From positions 1-13,327 of the forward strand of contig CAAGAB010000002.1 in the NCBI GenBank assembly GCA_900767685.1: a stretch of 13,327 nucleotides of DNA, in the 5' to 3' direction. The notes under the pieces were generated by a model that saw only the letters and a list, made by a program, of their open reading frames with translations, searched no databases and was not told where the DNA came from. Below are positions 1 to 6,099 of the stretch, piece after piece (position 1 is the stretch's first letter; the number at the start of each line of letters is the position of its first letter). Position numbers and translations under genes: made by a program. The DNA comes from an uncultured Coprococcus sp. GTDB lineage: Bacteria > Bacillota_A > Clostridia > Lachnospirales > Lachnospiraceae.

Positions 1-362
1 ATCGCTGGCACTCGTCTTCTTATATATCTGGCAGGAGTCTGGATAACTCTCTGTGCAAATGCCACGTTCTCGTATATGGTCCTGTCCTTAAGCAGTCTGA
101 AGTTCTGGAATACTATACCTATCCTTCGTCTTACCTTTGGTATATCTTTTTTCTTTATCTTGCCATAGTCATATCCTGCCACAGTGATGTTGCCCGATGT
201 CGGTGCCATCTCCTTGAGCAGAAGCTTGAACAGTGTGGTCTTTCCTGATCCACTGCTTCCTACTATGAATACGAACTCGCCTTTTTCTATGTTTATATTC
301 ACATTCTTAAGAGCCTCTATACCGCCAGGGTATGTCATGCTCACGTTCTCCAATTCTATCAT
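1..362 (-). CDS. ftsE: Cell division ATP-binding protein FtsE (N-terminal part, cut by left edge)
   Basis: This is the ABC-type ATPase partner of FtsX. In the known system FtsEX sits at the division septum and activates cell-wall hydrolases through FtsX. I translated the minus strand from the ATG at 360-362 and read about 120 residues before the window ends. Visible are a Walker A GSSGSGKT (residues 35-42), the Q-loop Q86, and the family-typical stretch FQNFRLLKDRTIYENVAF, which separates FtsE from sugar or LolD-type ATPases. The start is supported by a GGAG seven bases upstream. The signature motif, Walker B and the expected downstream ftsX lie outside the window. A possible TATAAT -10 box lies about 107 bases upstream of the start. 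The assignment rests on motif recognition and is firm at family level. Confidence 0.9.
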   Translation of the reverse strand, partial: MIELENVSMTYPGGIEALKNVNINIEKGEFVFIVGSSGSGKTTLFKLLLKEMAPTSGNITVAGYDYGKIKKKDIPKVRRRIGIVFQNFRLLKDRTIYENVAFAQRVIQTPARYIRRRVPA

Positions 363-468
363 CTTACGTCTCCTATATATAACAAATCCTTTATGCTGCC
401 AAGATTTTCTTCAGCATTAACTGTGTCTTTCACTACATGTAAATGGACATCCGCTTAGTCCACGCACT

Positions 469-474
469 ATTATA
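469..474 (-). promoter_or_regulatory. Possible -10 box of the ftsE promoter
   Basis: The minus strand reads TATAAT here, in an intergenic region upstream of ftsE. At 17-bp spacing the -35 position is ACAACA, which matches only half of TTGACA, so the call rests mostly on the perfect -10 hexamer and the location. It would give a 5' leader of roughly 100 nt. Confidence 0.35.
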
Positions 475-567
475 CTACATATCCAGCCTTTTGTTGTGAT
501 TTGTTTGTGAATTAATATTGCTTTATATCATCATATTTCATTGGCATGAAGTTTATCTCAAAACGTT

Positions 568-680
568 ATATTTGATCTTCGTATTTGAGTTTAGTATTTG
601 AGTTTAGTATTTGATTATTGTATTTGATTTTTTCGATTCTTGTATTTGATTCTTATATTCGATTCTTATATTTGCTTTTG
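568..680. repeat. 13-bp tandem repeat array (AT-rich) upstream of ftsE
   Basis: About eight degenerate 13-bp units follow the pattern GTATTTGATTCTT on the plus strand. They start at 568, 581, 594, 607, 620, 642, 655 and 668, with one 9-bp partial unit at 633-641. Units at 581 and 594 are identical. The array lies between the end of the CdaR-family gene and the ftsE promoter candidate. It has no coding capacity. It is either a slippage-generated minisatellite or a DNA-bending/UP-like region; the sequence does not decide which. Confidence 0.75.
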
Positions 681-718
681 TGTTTTTTGTATCTGATTTT
701 ATATATCCATATATTACA

Positions 719-759
719 CAACGGCAGTCCTCATATCTACAATATGCAGGCTGCCGTTG
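719..759. other. Perfect-looking stem-loop downstream of the CdaR-family gene
   Basis: CAACGGCAG (719-727) pairs with CTGCCGTTG (751-759). The stem continues inward through CCT/AGG and CATAT/ATATG, with one bulged base on each side. Its position, about 100 bp past the stop of the minus-strand regulator gene, suits a transcription terminator. However, neither side has a real T-run, so it may be a weak terminator, an mRNA 3'-end stabiliser or a processing hairpin. Confidence 0.55.
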
Positions 760-863
760 CGCATTCACTGTAATATACGGCAATATCGGATTTAGTCTTT
801 GTGCCTTCGTCTCCTACTAACCGTTTATCACAAAATATTATCTTTATCTATAATTGTCATATA

Positions 864-1952
864 CTAATAATCAAGTTTCTCCATGTACTTCATATACTTG
901 ACAACCATGAGGGCTATCTTGAATGTTATTGCGTCCTCGAACACTCTCAGATCAAGTCCTGTACTCTTCTGGAGTTTATCAAGTCTGTATACCAGTGTGT
1001 TTCTATGGATATACAGCTGTCTTGATGTCTCTGATACATTCAGGCTGTTCTCAAAAAACTTGTTTATAGTTGTGAGGGTTTCCTCATCGAACTCATCAGG
1101 GCTCTTGCCGTCAAATATCTCTCTGATAAACATCTTGCAAAGTGGAAGTGGAAGCTGATAGATAAGTCTACCGATTCCAAGATTGCCATATGCTATGATA
1201 TCTGTATTCTCATAGAAGATCTTTCCTACATCCAGAGCCATCTTTGCTTCCTTGTATGAACGTGACACTTCCTTTATCTCGTTGACTATAGTACCGTATG
1301 ATACATGTACTGAAGACATCGCCTCTGTGTTCAGCATGTCAACGATAACCTGGGCTATCTTGTTCATATCGTCATATGTCTCATTGGACTTTACTTCTTT
1401 CACGAGAATTATATTCTTCTCATCTACAGCTGTGATAAAGTCTTTTGTCTTTGCCGAGAATATGTTACGCACAGTCTCAAGTGCATTGGTATCTTTCTCA
1501 TTCTTTGTCTCTATGATGAATACGATTCTTCTGACATCTGTATCAATGTGAAGCTTCTTCGCTCTATTGTAAATATCAACCAGAAGAAGATTGTCCAACA
1601 GAAGGTTCTTTATAAAGTTATCCTTGTCAAATCTCTCTTTATAAGCAACCAGAAGATTCTGAATCTGGAATGCCGCTATCTTACCAACCATGTATGTATC
1701 ATCTGTCTCACCCTTTGCCATAAGAATGTGCTCTAGCTGGTTATCATCAAACACCTTAAAAAACTGGTATCCTCTTACAACCTGACTTTCTGCCGGTGAG
1801 TCAACAAACGCGCGAACTGAATCCTCGCAATCCTCTATATCCTTAAGAGTTGATGCAAGCACCTTTCCCTCTGTGTCGAGCACACACAGATCAGTTCTTG
1901 TTATGCTCTTTAATCCGTCTATCGTATCCTGAAGAATCTGGTTTGATATCAT
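864..1952 (-). CDS. CdaR/PucR-family transcriptional regulator
   Basis: This 362-residue protein has the CdaR/PucR regulator layout. The N-terminal half is a ligand-sensing-like region (CVLDTEGKVLAST, then a helical linker), the middle is a degenerate GGDEF-like region, and the C-terminus is a PucR-type helix-turn-helix (NSLNVSETSRQLYIHRNTLVYRL, followed by a conserved helix). Family members in Proteobacteria respond to sugar diacids; in Firmicutes the ligand is mostly unknown. The ATG at 1952 is preferred because an AGGAG lies 11 bases upstream. An in-frame GTG at 1964 would overlap that AGGAG and so is unlikely. The gene follows an MsmX-like sugar ATPase on the same strand, which suggests a role in carbohydrate uptake control. 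A strong terminator separates the two, so it probably has its own promoter or depends on read-through; I did not find a clear promoter. Confidence 0.85.
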   Translation of the reverse strand: MISNQILQDTIDGLKSITRTDLCVLDTEGKVLASTLKDIEDCEDSVRAFVDSPAESQVVRGYQFFKVFDDNQLEHILMAKGETDDTYMVGKIAAFQIQNLLVAYKERFDKDNFIKNLLLDNLLLVDIYNRAKKLHIDTDVRRIVFIIETKNEKDTNALETVRNIFSAKTKDFITAVDEKNIILVKEVKSNETYDDMNKIAQVIVDMLNTEAMSSVHVSYGTIVNEIKEVSRSYKEAKMALDVGKIFYENTDIIAYGNLGIGRLIYQLPLPLCKMFIREIFDGKSPDEFDEETLTTINKFFENSLNVSETSRQLYIHRNTLVYRLDKLQKSTGLDLRVFEDAITFKIALMVVKYMKYMEKLDY

Positions 1953-2029
1953 TATTCTTTTCACTCCTTCTACTCTAATTAGGTTATATTCCCGTAATCC
2001 AATAGTTTTATTTTAAAGCAAAATTGTAG

Positions 2030-2081
2030 AAAAAAAAAGAGAAAATGCAGATTTTTTATATATAATTTCTGCATTTTCTCT
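2030..2081 (-). terminator. Intrinsic terminator after the MsmX-like ATPase gene
   Basis: A perfect 14-bp stem (arms 2038-2051 and 2068-2081, AGAGAAAATGCAGA and its complement) is followed on the minus strand by about nine T residues (2030-2038). It lies about 100 bp past the stop of the ATPase gene and upstream of the regulator gene. It therefore separates the transcripts or sets a reduced read-through level. The plus-strand side also has a short T-run (2084-2088). Confidence 0.9.
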
Positions 2082-2183
2082 AATTTTTAAGAATTAAACC
2101 ACTTATTCCAGACTTTTCAGATCTCTATGTTTATAAATAACCCAGTAGTCTGAAGTGTAAGTATAATTTCTGCATGTTATAGA

Positions 2184-3296
2184 CTAGTTAACAAGAATCT
2201 CCTCTGTCTCCTTATCGAAGATATGAATCTTGCTTAAGTCAAATGCGAACTGAACTGTATCGCCAGGTCTAGCTGTTGTACGAGCATTTACTCTTGCTGT
2301 GATATCGAACTGATCGATTGTGAAGTATAAGTAAACCTCTGCACCAAGCATCTCGTAGATATTGATTCTAGCATCGATTACACTCTCTGGTGATGACTCG
2401 ATGAAGAGCTGCTCATCATGAATATCCTCTGGACGGATACCAAGAACAACTTCCTTATCAATTGCATCAAGTGCGATAAGTCTCTCTGCCTTGCTGTCTG
2501 GAACCTTGATTGAATGTGAACCAAACATAAGGAGTACATCTGCACCTGACTTAACAACCTTACAATCAATGAAGTTCATAGGTGGCATACCCATGAATCC
2601 AGCAACGAAGAGGTTACATGGCTTGTCGTAGAGATTCTGAGGAGTATCTACCTGCTGGATAATACCATCCTTCATAACTACGATTCTTGTACCAAGTGTC
2701 ATAGCCTCTGTCTGGTCATGTGTAACGTAGATAATAGTTGTCTGAAGTCTCTGATGAAGCTTTGAAATCTCAACACGCATCTGAACACGAAGCTTAGCAT
2801 CAAGGTTTGAAAGAGGCTCATCCATAAGGAATACCTTTGGCTCACGGACAATGGCACGTCCCATGGCAACTCGCTGTCTCTGACCACCTGATAAAGCCTT
2901 TGGCTTTCTATCAAGAAGGTGCTCGATATCAAGGATCTTAGCTGCCTCATGTACTGCCTTGTCAATCTTCTCCTTTGGAACCTTTCTTAACTTAAGTCCG
3001 AATGCCATGTTATCATATACTGACATATGTGGATACAGAGCGTAGTTCTGGAATACCATTGCGATATCTCTGTCCTTAGGCTCTACATCGTTTACAAGCT
3101 TGTCTCCAATCCACAGCTCACCTGAGCTGATATCCTCAAGACCTGCTATCATTCTAAGAGTTGTTGACTTACCACATCCTGATGGTCCAACAAAGATTAT
3201 GAACTCTTTGTCTTCGATCTCAAGGTTGAAGTCCTTAACTGCGTTGAATCCGTTAGGATATACCTTGTAAATGTTCTTAAGTGATAAACTTGCCAT
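2184..3296 (-). CDS. Sugar ABC transporter ATP-binding protein, MsmX/UgpC family
   Basis: This 370-residue ATPase energises carbohydrate importers of the CUT1 type. It has Walker A GPSGCGKST (37-45), Q83, signature LSGGQ (135-139), Walker B VFLMDEP (155-161), SNLD D-loop (163-166) and switch His193. A C-terminal MalK-like TOBE/OB regulatory region runs from about 235 (FMGMPPMNF, LGIRPEDI). Length fits the family (about 365-375). The ATG has an excellent GGAGG nine bases upstream. No permease or binding-protein genes adjoin it. In B. subtilis and streptococci such solo ATPases (MsmX, MsmK) serve several sugar importers encoded elsewhere, and I infer the same here. MsmX, MsmK and UgpC cannot be separated from sequence alone. 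Its 3' end carries a strong terminator. Confidence 0.93.
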   Translation of the reverse strand: MASLSLKNIYKVYPNGFNAVKDFNLEIEDKEFIIFVGPSGCGKSTTLRMIAGLEDISSGELWIGDKLVNDVEPKDRDIAMVFQNYALYPHMSVYDNMAFGLKLRKVPKEKIDKAVHEAAKILDIEHLLDRKPKALSGGQRQRVAMGRAIVREPKVFLMDEPLSNLDAKLRVQMRVEISKLHQRLQTTIIYVTHDQTEAMTLGTRIVVMKDGIIQQVDTPQNLYDKPCNLFVAGFMGMPPMNFIDCKVVKSGADVLLMFGSHSIKVPDSKAERLIALDAIDKEVVLGIRPEDIHDEQLFIESSPESVIDARINIYEMLGAEVYLYFTIDQFDITARVNARTTARPGDTVQFAFDLSKIHIFDKETEEILVN

Positions 3297-3813
3297 TTGA
3301 AATTACCTCCGTAGTGTATATAATCTTGTTTTTGTTCACCCTAAAAACTATTGTTATTCTACATCATCCACATTTTTCATTCTATGTGATTATTGCTCAA
3401 AAAAAATTTTGAACTTTTGTTTAAAATGTATACGTACGCAATTTTTACAACATTTTGACGATTTTCAATGCTTTTTAATGGGCTTTAAACTATATTTTTT
3501 GTGAAACCTTCACCATTCGAACGGATTTTTCACTGTTTTTTAGTAAGGTTTTCAGTATATTTTATAACTTTTGCCTATTCAATTTAACGATATATGCACT
3601 TGACAAAAGTCAAAGTCATTTATCTGCCACTTCAAATTTAGATCAATTTCCTTTAAATCAGATTTTTTTCTAATTTTGCCGCGGAAAACTTATATTTTTC
3701 ACAGGGAAAATAATAAGTATTTTTACTACAGTCTAAAAATGCCCACATTTGTATTTCTAGTAAAATCGAATGGCTATTTTTAATTCCAGAGATTAGTCTC
3801 AACAATTCTAACT
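3297..3813. other. AT-rich intergenic region upstream of the MsmX-like gene
   Basis: More than 500 bp with no gene on either strand. It holds the ATPase ribosome binding site, the candidate promoter at 3554-3582, and a small inverted repeat TTGAC-AAAA-GTCAA (3600-3613). I looked for a CcpA-type cre box and found no good match. The rest shows no structure I can support. Confidence 0.55.
3554..3582 (-). promoter_or_regulatory. Candidate sigma-A promoter for the MsmX-like gene
   Basis: On the minus strand a TTGAAT -35 (3577-3582) and a TATACT -10 (3554-3559) are separated by exactly 17 bp. Transcription would start near 3546 and give an untranslated leader of about 250 nt. The region is very AT-rich, so chance matches are likely and other promoters nearer the gene are possible. 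Confidence 0.4.
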
Positions 3814-3859
3814 AAAAAACTCCTGCACAGAAGCTTATCTTTCTATGCAAGAGTTTTTT
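3814..3859 (-). terminator. Intrinsic terminator after the LytR_C-domain gene
   Basis: AAAAAACTCCTGCA (3814-3827) pairs with TGCAAGAGTTTTTT (3846-3859) with one mismatch, giving a 14-position stem whose ends form the A/T runs of a bidirectional terminator. It lies about 50 bp past the stop of the minus-strand LytR_C gene and shields the long upstream region of the MsmX-like gene. Confidence 0.85.
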
Positions 3860-3907
3860 ATGCAAGATTTTTTTGGGTAACAGACTTTAACTCAATTTCT
3901 ATTTACA

Positions 3908-4504
3908 TTAATTATTTGCCGCATTATCCACACCGATAACCACCACTATGTCTGCACCGCTAATATCCACATCCGCCATCGAATCATCTATAGATGTTCT
4001 GTCTGCTGTTGCTGCTGATCCCAAGATAGAAGTCAGTGCACTCACATCATATGAATCCGATGTATAAACAGTTGTATTGGACTGAGGATCTCCCTGATAT
4101 GTTCCTATATCAACAGATGTGTAACCATCAGCATTAAGTGTCGTCTGCCATGTTGCAGCAACTCCTGACACACCTGATGCATTGAGCACGATGACCTTGG
4201 CATCCTTGGCGCTTGGTGAAGCTGTATCCTCAGATGAATCTGCTATATCAGAATCATCCGCAGCTGAGTCAGAAGTGCCTGACGCATCTGCCGAATCACC
4301 ATTTCCTCCAAATGTAGGATCTGACGGATCATTCTCCTCTGTAACTATACTTGACACCTCTTTCTTACTGGTTGTGTCTGCTTTCTTACTCTTGCTCATG
4401 GTTTTTGCCAACAGTACAAGCATGACAACTATCGCAACCGCAAGTATTATAACCGCAGCTCTGAGCATTGTATCTAAAAATAATTTCATAACTTTCTTAC
4501 CCAT
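3908..4504 (-). CDS. Membrane-anchored LytR_C-domain protein
   Basis: This 198-residue protein has one N-terminal membrane helix (about 14-34), then a low-complexity Ser/Asp/Ala linker (about 40-100). It ends in an extracellular LytR_C-like domain (about 103-192: KVIVLNASGVSGVAATWQ, then GYTSVDIG, then DIVVVIGVD). In LytR-CpsA-Psr proteins this domain follows a catalytic LCP domain. Here the LCP domain is absent and the LytR_C domain stands alone on a flexible tether. Its function as a solo domain is unknown; a cell-envelope role is inferred. The start is supported by GGAGG seven bases upstream. A well-formed promoter (4561-4589) precedes it and a terminator follows, so it is probably monocistronic. 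It is divergent from the SDR gene. Confidence 0.8.
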   Translation of the reverse strand: MGKKVMKLFLDTMLRAAVIILAVAIVVMLVLLAKTMSKSKKADTTSKKEVSSIVTEENDPSDPTFGGNGDSADASGTSDSAADDSDIADSSEDTASPSAKDAKVIVLNASGVSGVAATWQTTLNADGYTSVDIGTYQGDPQSNTTVYTSDSYDVSALTSILGSAATADRTSIDDSMADVDISGADIVVVIGVDNAANN

Positions 4505-4560
4505 TATACAGCCTCCGATTCATATAATTCTTTCTTTAGATTATTTACAAAAACAACTAG

Positions 4561-4589
4561 AGTATACCAAAGTGCATTTTTATTTTCAA
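4561..4589 (-). promoter_or_regulatory. Sigma-A promoter of the LytR_C-domain gene
   Basis: On the minus strand TTGAAA (4584-4589) and TATACT (4561-4566) are separated by exactly 17 bp, giving a near-consensus promoter. Transcription would start near 4554, about 50 nt before the start codon. It overlaps the -35 region of the divergent plus-strand promoter. Confidence 0.65.
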
Positions 4590-4611
4590 CACATAATTCA
4601 CGTGATATAAT
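4583..4611 (+). promoter_or_regulatory. Extended -10 promoter upstream of the hairpin repeats and SDR gene
   Basis: The plus strand has TGATATAAT (4603-4611), a perfect extended -10 element, with TTTTCA 17 bp upstream (4583-4588) as a partial -35. Transcription would start near 4618, so the three hairpin repeats would be the 5' leader of the SDR mRNA. The -35 overlaps that of the divergent minus-strand promoter, so the two may compete for polymerase. Confidence 0.55.
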
Positions 4612-4614
4612 ACA

Positions 4615-4876
4615 TTTCACGAGGAGGACCCGCTTGCGGGAGAGTCCTTGTGAACCTCGCAGGCACCTCGCGCAGCGACTTTTCATGTGCCTGCTCCACT
4701 TTTCACGAGGAGGGCCCGCTTGCGGGAGAGTCCTTGTGAACCTCGCAGGCACTTCGCGCCAGCGACTTTTCATGTGCCTGCTCCACTTTTCACGAGGAGG
4801 ACCCGCCTGCGGGAGAGTCCTTGTGAAGCACGCAGGCACCTCGCGCCAGCGACTTTTCATGTGCCTGCTCTACTTT
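4615..4876 (+). repeat. Three tandem copies of an 86-87 bp GC-rich two-hairpin element
   Basis: Copies begin at 4615, 4701 and 4788 and are about 93% alike. Each can fold into two hairpins on the plus strand. Hairpin 1 is closed by TTCAC/GTGAA with an AGGAC/GTCCT stem and a CCCG-CTTG-CGGG tip (copy 1: 4616-4654). Hairpin 2 is closed by GCAGGCAC/GTGCCTGC with an inner TCGC/GCGA stem (copy 1: 4659-4694). Several differences between copies are structure-neutral: an A-to-G change in copy 2 turns a pair into G-U, a C is absent only in a loop of copy 1, and copy 3 changes the tetraloop to CCTG. The array is much more GC-rich than its surroundings. It resembles dispersed intergenic repeats or a structured leader RNA; I cannot assign it to a known family. 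Confidence 0.85.
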
Positions 4877-4885
4877 TTTTATTTT
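4832..4885 (+). terminator. Terminator-like hairpin plus T-run just before the SDR gene
   Basis: Hairpin 2 of the third repeat copy (GCAGGCAC 4832-4839, GTGCCTGC 4861-4868) is followed after five bases by TTTTTTTATTTT (4874-4885). The equivalent hairpins in copies 1 and 2 have only four T residues. It looks like an attenuator in the SDR leader, with the ribosome binding site right after it. The five-base gap before the T-run is longer than ideal, so termination efficiency may be partial. Confidence 0.45.
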
Positions 4886-4902
4886 AATAAGGAGATAAGA
4901 TT

Positions 4903-5631
4903 ATGGACACTGCAATTATAGTCGGTGCCTCCACCGGCATCGGAAGAGCTACCGCTCTCAAGCTCGCCGACTTATACAAAAACATCGCCATAACGTCATT
5001 CAGACATAAGACCGAGCTCTTCTCTCTTAAAGAAGAGATAGAGAAAAAGGGAAGCAATTGCATAGCAGTATGCGGAGATGCCGGGGATATAGATTTTATG
5101 AACAGCTTTATAGATCAGATTGTATCTGAATTTGGTTCTGATATCCGCCTTCTGATAAATAACGCCGGCATATCATATGTAGGCCTTATGACCGATATGT
5201 CCTACAGTGAATTTGACCGCACTATGAAATCTAACATATACTCCGTCTTCAATAGCTGCAACAGAGTGGTTCCACATATGGTACACGCGCACCGTGGACA
5301 CATCATAAACATATCATCCGTGTGGGGAAACTGCGGAGCATCTTGTGAAGTGGCCTACTCAGCATCCAAAGGTGCTGTAAATTCATTTTCCAGAGCTCTT
5401 GGAAAAGAGCTTGCCCCCAGTGGCATAACCGTCAACGCAATCGCATTTGGAGCCATAGATACTTCAATGAATGGGCACCTGTCGCCAGACGAGCGGCAAA
5501 TGCTTGAGGACGAGATCCCAGCCGGCCGCATGGCAACGGTTCAGGAAGCTGCTGATTTCATTTGCCATATTGCAGACTGCGGAGAATATCTTAACGGGCA
5601 GGTCATCACTTTTGACGGAGCTTGGCAATAG
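4903..5631 (+). CDS. SDR-family NAD(P)-dependent oxidoreductase (FabG-like)
   Basis: This is a 242-residue classical short-chain dehydrogenase/reductase. It has the cofactor glycine motif GASTGIG (8-14), an acidic adenine-contact residue (D59), NNAG (86-89), N111, catalytic S139, and Y152-x3-K156 (YSASK), all at normal spacing. Length is normal for the classical family (about 245). The usual PG after the fifth strand is FG here (AIAFGAIDT). Arg34 after the second strand hints at NADPH preference. It resembles 3-oxoacyl-ACP reductase, but no fatty-acid synthesis genes are near, so the substrate is unknown. The start is supported by AAGGAG eight bases upstream. Its leader contains the triple hairpin repeat and an attenuator-like hairpin, suggesting control before translation. 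Confidence 0.9.
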   Translation: MDTAIIVGASTGIGRATALKLADLYKNIAITSFRHKTELFSLKEEIEKKGSNCIAVCGDAGDIDFMNSFIDQIVSEFGSDIRLLINNAGISYVGLMTDMSYSEFDRTMKSNIYSVFNSCNRVVPHMVHAHRGHIINISSVWGNCGASCEVAYSASKGAVNSFSRALGKELAPSGITVNAIAFGAIDTSMNGHLSPDERQMLEDEIPAGRMATVQEAADFICHIADCGEYLNGQVITFDGAWQ

Positions 5632-5689
5632 ACTCTGTAGCCATCGTATTTTTTCCAACAAGAACACTGTGTAACCTTCCAAATTTCTA

Positions 5690-5718
5690 TTGCTTATTTG
5701 TATATGTTGCATTAAAAT
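5690..5718 (+). promoter_or_regulatory. Candidate promoter of the zinc-ribbon gene
   Basis: TTGCTT (5690-5695) and TAAAAT (5713-5718) are separated by 17 bp on the plus strand, about 30 bp upstream of the start of the small zinc-ribbon gene. No terminator is visible after the SDR gene, so co-transcription is also possible. Confidence 0.45.
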
Positions 5719-5749
5719 AAAATATAAGTTATAGGATAGGGGTTATGAA

Positions 5750-5995
5750 ATGGGATTTGGATTTGGGAAAAAGAAAAAAAACAAACCTGCTGAAGATTCC
5801 GGTATGTCTGGTATTCAGACCACTCTTGATGAGAACGGCAACGTTGAGATCGTTTCCAAGAATTTCAAGATGAAACCAACGCAGAAGCCTTCAGAGGAAA
5901 CCACAGAAACCGGTTACACATGGATATGTTGGGGATGCGGTCAGCCCACCGATCAGGATGTGTGTCCGATATGTGGCAAAAAACGAATCAAATAG
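5750..5995 (+). CDS. Small protein with a C-terminal zinc ribbon
   Basis: The 81-residue protein starts with a Lys-rich segment (KKKKNK, 7-12), has a polar linker, and ends in a zinc-ribbon/rubredoxin-like knuckle pair: C60-x2-C63 and C72-x2-C75 (ICWGCG ... VCPICGK). The four cysteines are expected to bind one Zn2+. I do not recognise a named family. Similar short tails occur in proteins that touch nucleic acid or the ribosome, but no function can be assigned. The start has AGGGG seven bases upstream and the stop is followed by a strong terminator, which supports a real gene. Confidence 0.75.
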   Translation: MGFGFGKKKKNKPAEDSGMSGIQTTLDENGNVEIVSKNFKMKPTQKPSEETTETGYTWICWGCGQPTDQDVCPICGKKRIK

Positions 5996-6004
5996 CACAC
6001 ACAG

Positions 6005-6037
6005 AAAAAGGGGATTACAAAACGTAATCTCCTTTTT
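6005..6037. terminator. Bidirectional intrinsic terminator between convergent genes
   Basis: AAAAAGGGGATTAC (6005-6018) pairs with GTAATCTCCTTTTT (6024-6037), a 14-bp stem with one G-T pair and a five-base loop. It has a T-run on the plus strand and a matching A-run, which is a T-run on the minus strand. It ends the zinc-ribbon transcript (plus) and the permease transcript (minus, ending at 6100). Confidence 0.9.
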
Positions 6038-6099
6038 CAATACAATTCATTACAATTTTACCATTCATTGTCAAATAATGCATTTTTCAAGCAAAACAG

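Larger units (their letters stand above)
363..863. other. 501-bp intergenic region between ftsE and the CdaR-family gene
   Basis: No convincing gene is present on either strand. The region contains the ftsE ribosome binding site, a candidate -10 box, the 13-bp repeat array and the 719-759 stem-loop, each listed separately. The stretch next to the regulator stop (760-863) shows nothing recognisable. Confidence 0.6.

Noticed and set aside
1953..1964. GTG start for the CdaR-family gene at 1964
   Set aside because: The only good ribosome binding site (AGGAG) overlaps this GTG; the ATG at 1952 has it at a workable distance.
4504..4860. 118-aa minus-strand frame across the hairpin repeats (repeating MKSRWREVPA-type peptide)
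   Set aside because: It is only the translation of the tandem GC-rich repeats, overlaps two promoters, and has no family resemblance or ribosome binding site. The RNA-fold pattern explains the sequence better.
4615..4880. Known riboswitch (for example c-di-GMP) in the SDR leader
   Set aside because: No conserved core of a riboswitch class I know is visible; the tandem two-hairpin layout does not match.
4634..4921. Plus-strand frames through the same repeats
   Set aside because: Two frames are open because the repeat lacks stops. They overlap the SDR start and have no supported start site.
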